NCBI GenBank assembly: GCA_037957365.1
Contig: JARHVA010000459.1
Span: 4,541,001-4,605,000 of the forward strand
Direction of reading: 5' to 3'
Length of the DNA: 64,000 nucleotides
Source: Torreya grandis
Lineage: Eukaryota > Streptophyta > Pinopsida > Cupressales > Taxaceae
Shown: positions 24,408 through 35,500 of the stretch, piece after piece
Layout of the letters: each line of letters opens with the position of its first letter
Numbering within the stretch: the first letter of the stretch is position 1
Translations under genes and position numbers: made by a program
Notes under the pieces: generated by a model
What the model saw: the letters and a program-made list of their open reading frames with translations, nothing else
The model's database searches: none
Told to the model about the DNA's origin: nothing

Positions 24408-25243
24408 TGGTCACCAAAATATAGTAGGAATTTTGAAAAAATGGATTAAACTATGCAATTTAAACCCAAAATATCAAACTACCTAATAGGAGATATTATG
24501 GAGACAAATCAGAATAGATGAAGACATTCTTGTCAATTCCTTTCCTCAACTAGCCTCTCTCCAATATATTAAAGTAGATTATTAGTTGTAGATTGAAATA
24601 GACTAAAAATTTTGACATTATGTTGGCATTACCAAGGATTATAGATTCATGGATTTGACATAAAGATTGTATGGATTTCTTATATTCAATAGACGCTTGT
24701 GATTTATAGTTAATAGATCATGGATATTCTAGTTAGTTTCCATGGAGTGTCTTTATTTATATAATACATGGGAGGTAAAATCAATGGCTCATATTCAATC
24801 TTGGGCCATTGGGATCAATTTTTGAGGAATTTCCAAGGAATTTTTAATGCCTTGAAAACCTCTAGAATAGAGGCTTCTAGATGGGGGAGGCTATGTTCAA
24901 AAGGATTATAGAATACTCTTAGGGATTAATTAGGATTAGATAGGGAATTAAATAAGGATTAGTTGGGTGATTATGGATTAGTGTATAGGAGAGCCTAAAA
25001 ATAGGCTTAATAGGTGGATAGGTGGGATATGGGAATTTTAAATTCCCAAATAATGGATAAGAGAGATTAGGATAGGATAAGACATGATTTAGGAAGATTA
25101 TTTGATTGGTGGAGTATAAATAAGGTTAGTGAATGAAGAATAACAAAGGGGGGATATTAGATAAATGACTAGGATTAGGATAATTGGGATAAATTAGCAA
25201 GATTAATTAGAATAACTAGGGTGAGAAGATTTAAGTCCATATA
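24408..25243 (-). mobile_element. Upstream (5') LTR of the innermost element
   Basis: Matches 15516-16367 along its length, at somewhat lower similarity toward the right end. It begins with TGGTCACCAAAAT, the terminal phrase shared with other minus-strand LTRs here. Adjacent sequence on the minus strand reads CTATGGGAAAACTC; no convincing tRNA match was made. Confidence 0.78.
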
Positions 25244-26311
25244 AAAAGTAATTGAAATAAATTGAAAATAAAAAACAAGGTTTAAGACTACACCTGTGTG
25301 TTGATGTAATCCCCTTTCCTATTATAAAGTTGTTTTAAAAAATATGTGTCATTATAAGGCTCTGAAACTGAGGTTTAGACAAATATTTAAAGTGCATATA
25401 TCTAAGGAGATAGATAGATATATATTAAGTCATGTGACACAAACTTTGGAAAAAAATGATTTTCTACTTAGCAACTGAGATTATGTCCACTATGACACCC
25501 AGTTATACTTGTAACCTAGTACCCCCACTATATGTGGAGCATTTAGAAAAATTTAAATAAGTACCAATGTGGAGGATAAGTTTCAAAAACATTCCCCTAC
25601 TATAATATAGAGATAATAATATTGAATAAGTGTGGATAACATGCTTATAAATCATTCCCCCATTGAATTTGAAAAGTATGAATGTGTAAATAACATGCCC
25701 CCTCTGAGGTGATGGAATAATATAAAATGGTAGTTACCCCACCTCAAAAGGATAAGACAACTACAAAATCTATGAATGTAACCTTGTAGCATATAGAAGG
25801 AATATGGATAGGTAAATGCATCATTGAAGCAAATAGAACCAATGTGATCACATGGAGGACTTAAGTGTCAGACATAATCATATCATCATTAATATCATAC
25901 AAATTATTTATGTTATTAATTTAATCATTATTATAAAATAACATCAAGAGTGGTGGGGGTTTGTTTTGAATAAATGGCTTCTAAATAAATGGTTTTTGAA
26001 TAAATGTTTGACAATTTGAGTGATTGTGTATCAAAAACCAACCACAGCATAGGTTAGATATTCTTTCTTATAAACATATGTTTTTTGTTTATTTTCATCA
26101 TTGGTAAATTATGGGATATAAACTAGAAAAACATTACACATATTATTTTTCTCATTATAAAAATATGCATTTTGGTCATTTTATAACATTACCTTTTGGG
26201 ATTTTTATTTCAAAATTTCTTGATTTGGATGATTATTTTGAATATTTGGTATGCCTTTTGGAGAATTTGGAACATTGGGAACTTGCACATCATGTGAATT
26301 CTCATCCACAT
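25244..26311 (-). other. Internal region of the mini-gag element, no gene
   Basis: Sequence between the nested element and the gag stop codon. It contains no frame of note. The 75-codon plus-strand frame at 26111-26338 runs antisense to the gag end and is not credible. Confidence 0.5.
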
Positions 26312-26866
26312 TTAAAGTTGTATCATTTTAATCTTTAGGTGGATTTGGTGAAGGTCCCATTTTTGTTCATTTGACACCTTTTTTTTATAAGAAGTTATCT
26401 TTTGTATCTTTATTTTTAATGAAAAACTAGAATATATATTGTGACCATGTATTTTATGATAGGCATAGTAGTATTTGGATCTTCGTAAGGGATGTAAAGG
26501 AGGTAGATTAATTGAATAATTTCTAATCATTTTGATTAGAATCTCACTTGACCTCTTGGTACATTTTTGTTCACTTGTAGAATCATTGTCCTTAGGTGAC
26601 TTTGGTTTTGGTTTACAATATTGATTCTTAATAAGCACATAATTGGTATGCAAAGATGCAAACACATGGTTCATAGTAGCATAGTTTGGATTATTTGTAT
26701 ATAAAATATGATTTTGTAATAAAGTGATATTTGAATTTAGAGACTAGTTTTGTTGTTGTAACTCCCTTATTAACTTTCTCATTTTATCAATTTGATCTTG
26801 TAGGGTTTTAGGGTTACCCTATTTTACCATAATAAGATGATCCACCTTACCCTTTGAAGGGGTCAT
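26312..26866 (-). pseudogene. Mini-gag: 184-codon coiled-coil plus knuckle-like protein
   Basis: A single minus-strand frame runs from an ATG at 26866 (MTPSKGKVDHL) to a stop at 26312, interrupted only by TAG at codons 16 and 41. Residues 22-50 form a textbook heptad ladder: L22, I26, M29, I33, L36, N40, L43, I47, L50, with a polar Asn in a core place. Residues 66-106 are lysine/serine-rich. Residues 132-155 read RRSKYYYAYHKIHGHN, then SLKIKIQ, the plant Gypsy Gag knuckle region with its cysteines replaced. A standard capsid domain is missing between coil and knuckle. I infer a reduced Gag that could oligomerise through the coil. Both stops are TAG, as expected from CAG or TGG decay, so it is a pseudogene today. 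Confidence 0.62.
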
Positions 26867-27782
26867 AGTATGAACCTTGTTAGAGGATCATATATATCAC
26901 CTTCCTTAGGGTTATGATAATTAAGCTTAGTTTTATCTGTTTGAAATATACTAAAATTTGATAATAAAGTAGGATAAGCAAGAGAAAAAATTCCAAGGAG
27001 CAATCAATCATTACAATAATGATATATAAATTTTAGACTATTGGATAATTTTTTTTGTAAATATTAAATAGGTTTTTGTATAAAAATATAAAATGAAATG
27101 AACCCATAAAAATAGGGAAATAAAAGTACATGTATGACTTATAGGTCTAAATTTACTAAAAATAATAAATTTATAGATTTGAAAAAATGTAAAATATTTT
27201 TTGAAACTAAAAAAATATTTTTGACTATATCAACATATTTATGAAAAACACAATAAGTAAATTTAATTTTGATCTAATATGAATCATAAATAAGCTAAAT
27301 AATTTGGAATGCTTCATAGGCAAACCCTAGAATATTCCAAAAAAATCAATAATTTATATAAATAATGAACATTTTAAAAATATCTAAGAGATATTTTTGA
27401 ATAAAATATAATTTTTTATGAAACCCATGAATTAATTTCAACATAAGTATACCATTCACCTTACATGCTAATATTTACTAAAAATAGTAAATTGAAAATT
27501 TTGAAATCCATACCAAAATTTCGTGAACTCAAAGAGGTTTTTTTCATATAAAAATATGACTATAAAATACCTTTAAGTAATTTTTAAATGAATCTATTTT
27601 GATGCCAATAGGCGTTGATCAATGAATAATCCACTTGTAAGTATTTACACATGAATCCCATATGACTAGAGGAGGTAAAACACTAGGGTAAAGCTTCAAA
27701 TATGAAAATCCATAAAAAAAAAAAGAAAACCTTAGGAGGATTAGAAGCCCTATTTAATAAAACATTGCATATTCACATGGAT
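26867..27782 (-). other. Leader of the mini-gag element, no gene
   Basis: AT-rich sequence between the gag start and the 5' LTR. A decayed phrase near 27770-27782 (on the minus strand ATCCATGTGAATATG) adjoins the LTR where a primer-binding site is expected, but it does not match a tRNA end that I can name. The 72-codon frame at 27702-27920 crosses the LTR edge and is not credible. Confidence 0.45.
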
Positions 27783-29141
27783 TGTGTTCACCAAATGTTT
27801 AAATCTAAAATTAAATGTATGTGGGTGGGAGTATTTCACTTTAAACTTATGATTAAGAATATAGAAATGAAATGGGATAAGGGTGATAATAAGATATATA
27901 ACATGCCAATTAAATGCTAAAATAAAATATAATCATGCACTAAATTTAGTATGCTTCGATAGTCTAAATATGGAAATTAACTAGGCTATATATAGAAATG
28001 ACAAATAAGAGATTACTTAGCTTGTTTTGATGTTAATGCAGTTCTAGATCTGGAATAGGTTGAAATCATAGAAGAAGATAGTTCTGGAATACTTTTTATA
28101 TTTTGTATTTAGTACCTATAACTATCTATATAGCTTCATTATCCTTTAATGGTTGCATCGAGGATACTATTTGAGTCTAATAATAGTGTCCTATATGAAA
28201 TATCTAGTGAAACAAGATGCAACCACCTAGATGATTTTGGGTTTTGCTTCACCTATATTTTAGTGAATTCAAATCTAGGTCATGGATTATCACTCATTTT
28301 GAAATGGAAAACCCTATATTTTCATGTTCAATAGGATATTATGGTAAAATAAGTTAGTGTGCATATGATGTTGAGCTGATCCCAATGACCCCATTGTCAA
28401 TGGAAACTACCTACATATCCAATACTATGAATATGGACTTAGATTAATGAGGTTATACCCTATGTGTTGGATTGTGTGTGAATAATCCAATGTGTGTAAA
28501 TAAAGTACAATAATGACTTATCTTTTAAATTGAAAAATCAATCTCTTAAAATACTCCTTTAGTGATTTAAACATGTAGATGTGTTGTACTTATGACTGGT
28601 ATGAAAATAGGGAAGATTTGATCAATTAAATGCTTAATAGAGTGATTTTTGTAAGTGCCTTGGTCTTTGTGGTATTTTTTAGATATTTATAGGTGAGTAA
28701 TGAATGAGGGTTGATATTTTATTTATATCAATCCATTTGGAATAATAACTCACTTTAAAACACCTAGGCTACACATTAGGATATGTTTCATTTACAAATT
28801 AGATGACATTAGAGAACTAGATACTCGCATTAGGGTAAGATAATTAAAACAATTCTACTATTTATCCTATATTTTGGTGTCTAGGGAGTAGAAAATTAGG
28901 TAAAGGATTGAACTTATAGAGGTCTAATATAAGCACATTTTAAGTATTCTGGGAAAGATAAAATGTCTGTGTCATCAATATAAGACTAGTTAGACTAAGA
29001 TATAGGCCAAAGGGCACAATATAGAGTATATGAAAGGATTAAAAAATTAAGGAGAGTATATAACTAAGAGGAACACACAAGGTCAGTGTTTTCTAAGTAT
29101 ACAAGACTGGGGTGATACACAACCACAAAATATTGTCTACA
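27783..29141 (-). mobile_element. Upstream (5') LTR of the mini-gag element
   Basis: About 1,359 bp, colinear with 14007-15352. It starts TGTGTTCACCAAATG, against TGATGTCAAGGTAATG in the other copy, and ends TCTACA. The ATCAA target duplication follows immediately. The 61-codon frame at 28149-28334 lies inside the LTR and has no family match. Confidence 0.85.
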
Positions 29142-29146
29142 ATCAA
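29142..29146. repeat. Target-site duplication ATCAA, right
   Basis: Perfect match to 14002-14006. This confirms that the LTR pair at 14007 and 29141 came from one insertion. Confidence 0.8.
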
Positions 29147-30429
29147 TTATTATTTTATACTAGATTATACTATATCATCCTAGAAAATACAATTAGTTTT
29201 GTATGAATATGTTTGATTTATACCATGGATAATACTTTTGTATTTAGTTAAATATTTTTGAACTATATCATGGCCAATACATTGTTTTGGTGGTTTTTCC
29301 TAAAATGTATCCTATATAATACAATTATTTTTTTTCTAAATTTATATGAAATATATTATGGTTGATAACATTAGAGTTGGTAAAGGTTATGGATGGTATG
29401 GTATGTATTTTTATATGAATTATATTTTCTTATATAATACACATATTTATTTGAATTTTTTTGGGTTGCATCATGGCCGATACAATTAAGTTTATTAACT
29501 ATATTGGCTTGGCCAATATCATTATAAATTTTTGATATGTGAGTGACATATTGTCTAAGGTAATTAGGTTTATATAATGGGTTTTTCTAAATTACAAACT
29601 ACTATATACAAATTTTTTTTACCAAGCCTTTATGAACTACATCAACCTAGCCAAGAGAGTCAGTTTCTTGATTTTACAAAAATAATCTATGAAATATATC
29701 ATAGCTAAATTTTGGAATAAAAACCATAAATTTGCTAGAAAACTCAACTGATATATATTAATGGAAGATTAATAGGAGGTACACAACCTTTTGTGTCCAC
29801 ACTTTCTTGTTCATCACTTGAATAATAGGGAGGATCAATATCATAATAAAGGATTAATAAGTTTCCATCCTTGTTTAAAGCATGCATTTTAGTGAGGTTT
29901 TTTTAATAATAAATCACATCCTAGTGTCCCACTAGAAATAATGTAATATTCATCATAATATGGTGAAATGGTTCGTACCTGATTAGAGTTTTGAGGTTTT
30001 TCATTAAAATTATCCTTTGTGAATATACCGAATTGAAAAAAATTCAATGGGTGAGTAATAATTTTTCTCATAAGACCTAATACACCCCATATTCATTGAA
30101 TTAATAAGAGTCTTCATCATAGTAATCTTCATTACCATTACAAGGAGGTTGGTTTCCACTATCATCTCCAATCAAGAGAAGGGACATATATCATGGTAAT
30201 GGATATGGTGAAAGACATTATGAGATATATGGTGGTAAATTATTTGTATTAAAATTGTTTTTAATTTCATTTGTTTCATTATAATTAGAGTTAATGAGGG
30301 TGAATTACATATCAAGATGCATGCCAATGATCTCAAGAAAAGGAGGACTATTATTAGTTTTGGTAGTAGGAATGATTGATTGTGTCTTAGGATTTATTAA
30401 TTTGAAATTCTAAGTGTTAGGATTTGCTT
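29147..30429 (-). other. Copy B internal region downstream of protease, no gene
   Basis: This stretch resumes copy B beyond the nested element. The 60-codon minus-strand frame 30071-29889 has no known domain. Parts resemble copy A at 2.3-2.9 kb (for example GCATGCATTT near 2348 and 29880). No RT motif was found. Confidence 0.45.
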
Positions 30430-30870
30430 CATATTTTTATAAAATGCCATCATGTACTAGAGGAATAAATTTATCTCATGTAGTGAGTCCAAGGATGACC
30501 TAAGAGTTTATTATAGGAAAGTGGAATATTAAGAACCTCAAGCTTAGTGGATATTGTTTTGGGTCATATAGTACTAGGAATCTAAATGAAAAAAATGATT
30601 TTGGTTTTTAATATCAAATCAATTTTAGGTAAATCTAGTTTTCTTAAGATCTTTTATGGAAAAGCCTAGTTATTTGACAAACCATAGTGAAGTGAAATTA
30701 ATGTTCAAACCTTCATCCACCAAAACTTTTATTATTTAAACATAATTATAATGAAACTAATAAAAATAGGTTGGTAATTGGCTCAAAATATAATTTCATA
30801 ATTGGTCATATCATCCTCTATAAACTCTATAGATTTTTTTAGTTGGTTAAGGATGGGATATTATTTTAAT
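30430..30870 (-). pseudogene. Retrotransposon aspartic protease remnant (copy B)
   Basis: Minus-strand frames show KLLGHPW at 30489-30509, matching the conserved LLGRPW of plant Gypsy proteases. A VLVDEG stretch at about 30700-30726 fits the catalytic LVDxG site with its Asp retained. Upstream is EDDMTNYEIIF around 30795-30835, which aligns with EEDMINYEIIF in copy A. Stops and at least one frame break are present. The order gag, protease, on the minus strand is preserved. The protein would have processed Gag. No RT follows. Confidence 0.68.
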
Positions 30871-31329
30871 GGTATGGATTTTATTAGCTATTGGACCTTC
30901 ATTAAATTGAATATATGATTTGGCTTCATTTGTATAGGTTATTTATTATAATTTTTACATGATAAATTTCCAAGGATAAGATGATATTTTCATGAGTTCC
31001 ATTAGATAAATATTACAAGGAAGTTCTAGTGAGTTGATTTTTGGTAAGAACCATAACAATACTTAATTGGATAAATGGTATTTACTTTAAGAATTGTTTA
31101 TTTAGAAGAGGTATGTTGACACTCCATTGGTGGAGTAGGTGGACCATTAAGTGGCGTGTTGTAGTTGTATTATAATTTGTTGTATCTTTGAGAGGCATGT
31201 CTTCTTGAGAAGTTTTATTAGGTTTAGTAATGTTATCTTTATGAGTGGTCTTACATTAGTATTTAACCTTTTCCACATTATCATATTGATAATTTATATA
31301 TTGTTCATCATAATTAACATCAATATCAG

Positions 31330-32600
31330 CTACAAAGTTGTTCCTAAAATAATTATTGTGGTTGAAATATTATTGAGGTTAGTGTTGAGATTGATTAGAG
31401 TGATGTGATTAATTATATTATTATTTTTGGTTTTATTGATATTTAGAAGCTTTTGAATATTAATTATAATGTTCCTTAAAAATATATCCATGGTTGAAAT
31501 GATCACATAACATGAGATCATAAGAATTTTATTGATTTTGTGACCATATTTATGACAATTACCAATTAACATGCCACCCAAAAAAAACATATCAAAATTA
31601 TACAATGGTGGGAAATTCTTGTATTGGATAAAACTCAAGGGCCTAAAAGGCAACATGATTTTATCATGCTCTTTAAGACTAAATGGATGGTAGGTAGGGT
31701 GTTTATTATTAGAATTATTTGAAAAAATATACTCCTAATTTAGGTTTGGGAGTTTTTATTTGTGGTTTTAGTTTTTATTGCATTATCTAATGTTTTGGAA
31801 GATTTGAAAAGGTTAAAACTAGTTCATGAAGTAATATTTTATTTTATCTTGATCAAAGGATTATTATAAACTAATAAGAGATAAGGACCTTACATTTTAA
31901 TAAAGTTGATGCTTTAAATTGGTAATTAAAATATTGAATTTTTTTTCTTTACTCATGTTGTGATCTGATTTATGTTCCAAAGCCTTTCATCATTTGATGA
32001 AATCAAGGGTCGATTACTTGGGTAATGTTTTATCATTGAACACATTAACAAGTAATATTATTGAGAATATAAAAATATTAGAAGTATTTGAAAATAACAT
32101 TGATTATGTCTTATATTTTTCTAATTGAATGGGTTGGAAGTTGTTTATACCATACTACTGCACCTCCCACTACATTTTTTACTATAAAATTGGTAATCAC
32201 ATATGTGTTGGTTTGAATCCATTAAGGTGGAAATTAGGATTGATAGTCCCATCATATGTTAGTTTTGGAGAAACACATCCAATGTCCATTAAAATATTAT
32301 AAGAAACTAGAGTTTCATTTTTGAGAGTTTGAAGCATATTTATATGAATAATAGATTGTTAAATATACTTCCCATTATCATTCATGATATGAAGAGGTAT
32401 GAAATGTTGGTTGGGTTGATTAAAAATAACTTTTTGTTGATCAAAATTTTGAAATATATGGTTTTGCATCTAAAACATTTGATTATTATTGGTAACTTAC
32501 AGAAGGGCCATTTGTTGTAACACCTTAGCAAGGGCTTGTGTCTTATAAATAGGAAGATTTTTAGTAGGATTATGGCTATCATTGTTTATTGGAGGGGGTT
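31330..32600 (-). pseudogene. Retrotransposon Gag remnant (copy B)
   Basis: On the minus strand a FPPLYNFDMFF block near 31560-31610 corresponds to the PPSWYDPNNFFWF block of copy A, and a following frame gives DHFNHGYIFKEHYN-like sequence, the region after the knuckle. Further upstream, around 31900-32010, the frame reads KALEHKSDH, which aligns with copy A. The frame at 31656-31330 spans part of this but switches out of the ancestral frame. Stops are frequent. The plus-strand frames at 31151-31408 and 32329-32520 are antisense shadows of this region. Confidence 0.6.
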
Positions 32601-33304
32601 TTATTGGATAAGGATTGATGACATTATTGTTAAGAATATGAATGTAGTTTTATTATCTATCTAGTAATATATTATTTTGATGTTTTTTAGGATTCCATAT
32701 TTTGGAGTATAGATAAATTTTGAATCAAGATATTTTATATACTAGTCAGTATATTCTATATCTCTATTGGAAGAGATTGAAACAATATTACATTAGATAT
32801 ATTCATATTGAGATTGAGGAAAATTACATCATGAGGATTTTTTTGTAATATGTGCATAATAGGGATAAAGGATTTACCCATATTAAATATAAATGGGTTG
32901 AGTCTCACTATGAAAAAAATAAGAAGAGATATTATTGAAAATGATGGACAAAGTGATGAATCTTGGGTAAAAGCTGAAAATGACCCAATATAATGGTGGG
33001 GAAATATTCACATCATGTTCACAAGAAGATAACGATCGTGATTAGAGAATGGAATTTTTCAAGAAAGGGTTTATTAACAAAATGATAATTTTAAGAAGTT
33101 AGAAATAGGAAATGTGAAAATAAGCAAACATAATGATGGCATAATATTCACATTGTGCTTAATTTAATGTAATGATACTGAAGTTGATGTGGTGGAAAAT
33201 GGATTTTAGAATGTAGGTTATGTTTGATAAAATGAAAATGTTAAGAGGCTATAAAAAGGAAATGTGAAATGACCCAACATAATACTAGACTAAGATTACC
33301 TTCA
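32601..33304 (-). other. Leader of copy B, no gene
   Basis: Non-coding sequence between gag and the 5' LTR of copy B, with repeated phrases around AATGTGAAAATAAGC-AA-CATAATG (near 33115 and 33264). On the minus strand the bases next to the LTR read TGAAGGTAATCTTAG, where the primer-binding site should lie. This weakly resembles the copy A site. Confidence 0.4.
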
Positions 33305-35500
33305 TGTTCACAAAAATGTATGTAGAGAGAATACATTCAAAAAATTAAATATTCACTAATATAGAAAAAGGGAGAAGACCATAATAGACCCAAAAAACAT
33401 AAAATATGTTTCACTATAAACGAGTGTGACATTATAAGAAAGATTTAGTTTTCAAATGAGTATCAAATATATTTAGTAATTTTATGCAAGGAACTAGAAA
33501 ATAAATACTTGCCTGTATATAAGATGTAAAATGGGTAAACTAAATAGATATAAATTACATTAGGTGGTAACCACAAGGTTTATAAAATAATGATTCTAAC
33601 AAATAGGTATTTAACTAGGGTTTTATTAAAATAAAAATATATATTAACAAGCATAATATAGTCTAAACATGGAATACAATGACATACTATATAGCATATG
33701 CATATTGTTAAGAGTTTTCCATGCCATGCTCCAATAATTCTCATTTTATTTTCCCTGTAGAAATTAATTATTTAGGATAAGGGATTTTTTATTGTGAAGT
33801 TAATAGATATTTTATTTTATTTTAATACACATGTATTAAAAGTAATCTATATAGGAAAATAATTAAATGAGCATAAATTAATTAAATATTTCATTTTATT
33901 TAAAGGAGAACATAATCAGGAATAAAAGAATACATAAGAGAGGTCAATTTTTTTCATTTGAGTATTTAAAATAAGTATGTGAAAATAAATTCAAATAAAA
34001 TATGCATGATAAAACATGGGTATGAAAATTTTCATATATATCTTGAGCCATAATACAAAAAATAAAATATGGTATAAAGTCATATATCTTTTACATGGGA
34101 AGTTAAAATTTAATAGATTTCCCTATCTCTACTCTTATTCTTCTATTTATTCTAAGGATCTCATTTGAGAAAGGAGGTTTATTCCTTGTATTTTATGAAT
34201 ATTTTAATAAAATAATTAAAATACAAAAGCCTCTATTGTGGTCATGCTAGATTTTATCAAGGCCTCTATTTGTAATAGAATTTATTATGGGTGTATTTCA
34301 TGAAATAAGTGAAAGCACCCATGGATATTATTTTTATACCATATTGTTAGATATTTTTCCTCTAAATACAATGATCATATTCAAATAATTTACAACATGT
34401 TACAATTTTTAACTCTTTTCTATGTTAATTTATTTGAATTATATAGCTAATGGTTCTATGTATGTAGTAATAAGGAGAAGCCCCACTTCTTAATATTTTT
34501 TCAACACTATTTTTATTTAATTTATCTCTCCTATTTTATCCTTTATGTTTTATTTAAATAAATTATATTATATAGGATAGCATTATATTAGGAAAAAAAC
34601 AAGCTGTATCTAGAGGTTGTCTTTCAAGATCAGTCCTATACTAGTTCACTAAGTATACATCAACATGTCAACAAAAATATATCTGCCAAATCAAGTAAAA
34701 TATAGAGCTTAGATATATGGATACTTACCTTTATTTGTATTTTCAATGCATCAATATCCCCCTTGGATCAAGTGGCACTTCATGAGAGATGTTGTATGTG
34801 AAGATCAACATGTATGGAATAAGACCTTTAGGGCTCTAACAAAGGTGAACCTTGATAGTAGCTTCTCTTATTATGAACCTCAAAGGTCTTGTGCAAACAT
34901 GGAAATCAAAAAATTTAATCTCATGTACCATAATTACTCATATTCTATCAAAGGCAAGTTTTCATACATAATTAGAGTAGAATGGTGTTATTATTAAATA
35001 AAAATTAAATTTTGGAACCTTATATATACTAGTAAATATCCTAAAAGGCACATATGAACTATGTTTATTGAGTCAACCTAGATTGATAAATTATAATAAA
35101 ATAGGGAAAACATAGTACTATGTTAGTTAGGGTTGATAAATTACAAAAGGTTATAAAAAGCATAAAATTGACTTGATAAGGATAAGTTAGTCAAGATGGG
35201 AAATAAGTAGGAACATTATTGTATTGACCATGGCCTATACAATATAATAAATAAGGAACAATAGAAAATTCAACCTAGAAAAAAGGCACAAAACTAAGAA
35301 ACAATAGGGAAAGGAAGGATAAAGAGGAAAATTAAAAGATAAGTTGATTAAATAACATGATAATGATTAAAATAAGGTATAACAAATGATCATATAGGAA
35401 TATCTCATAAATTATGACATGTAGTCCCATCCCTATCCCTATGCACTCCTTAATATGTGCACTCATGGAGATCAATTAACTAATGATTTTTTTTTTCACA
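33305..35500 (-). mobile_element. Upstream (5') LTR of copy B, with an internal insertion
   Basis: It begins TGTTCACAAAAATGTATG, a variant of the terminal phrase of the other minus-strand LTRs. It is colinear with 10062-11250 except for an extra segment at 33706-34673. Without that segment it is about 1.2 kb, matching its partner. The 83-codon frame at 34746-34997 lies within it and has no family match. The right edge is approximate. Confidence 0.58.
33706..34673 (+). mobile_element. Probable solo LTR inserted in the copy B LTR
   Basis: These 968 bases are absent from the matching LTR at 10.4-10.5 kb. They begin TGTTAAGAG and end GTCAACA, the TG...CA form with a near-complementary TGTTxA/TxAACA pair typical of Copia-type LTRs. 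Flanks are CATAT on the left and AAAAT on the right, so a target duplication would be only 3 of 5. There is no coding sequence inside. Strand is by convention only. A deletion in the other copy is the alternative. Confidence 0.45.

Larger units (their letters stand above)
15516..25243 (-). mobile_element. Innermost LTR retrotransposon (about 9.7 kb)
   Basis: Paired LTRs of 836-852 bp flank about 8 kb of internal sequence. A Gag nucleocapsid-like remnant lies at about 20430-20600 on the minus strand, followed downstream by an unrecognised 174-codon frame (20000-19476). I saw no protease, RT, RNase H or integrase motif on the minus strand. The 16.4-21.8 kb part is strongly purine-rich on the plus strand. 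The element interrupts the mini-gag element between its gag and its 3' LTR, so it is younger than that element. Confidence 0.7.
14007..29141 (-). mobile_element. LTR element with mini-gag, split by a nested insertion
   Basis: The element has LTRs of about 1.35 kb, perfect ATCAA target duplications, a polypurine tract next to the low-coordinate LTR and a gag frame at 26312-26866 on the minus strand. Removing the nested element at 15516-25243 leaves about 5.4 kb, of which about 2.7 kb is internal. That is too short for gag plus pol, and no protease, RT or integrase motif was seen. It matches the architecture described for plant TR-GAG elements (terminal repeats plus gag only), although this gag is unusually small. 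It is inserted in the internal region of copy B. Confidence 0.75.

Noticed and set aside
34746..34997. 83-codon plus-strand frame
   Set aside because: Lies wholly inside an LTR of copy B; the matching LTR at 10.6 kb does not keep the frame by eye.
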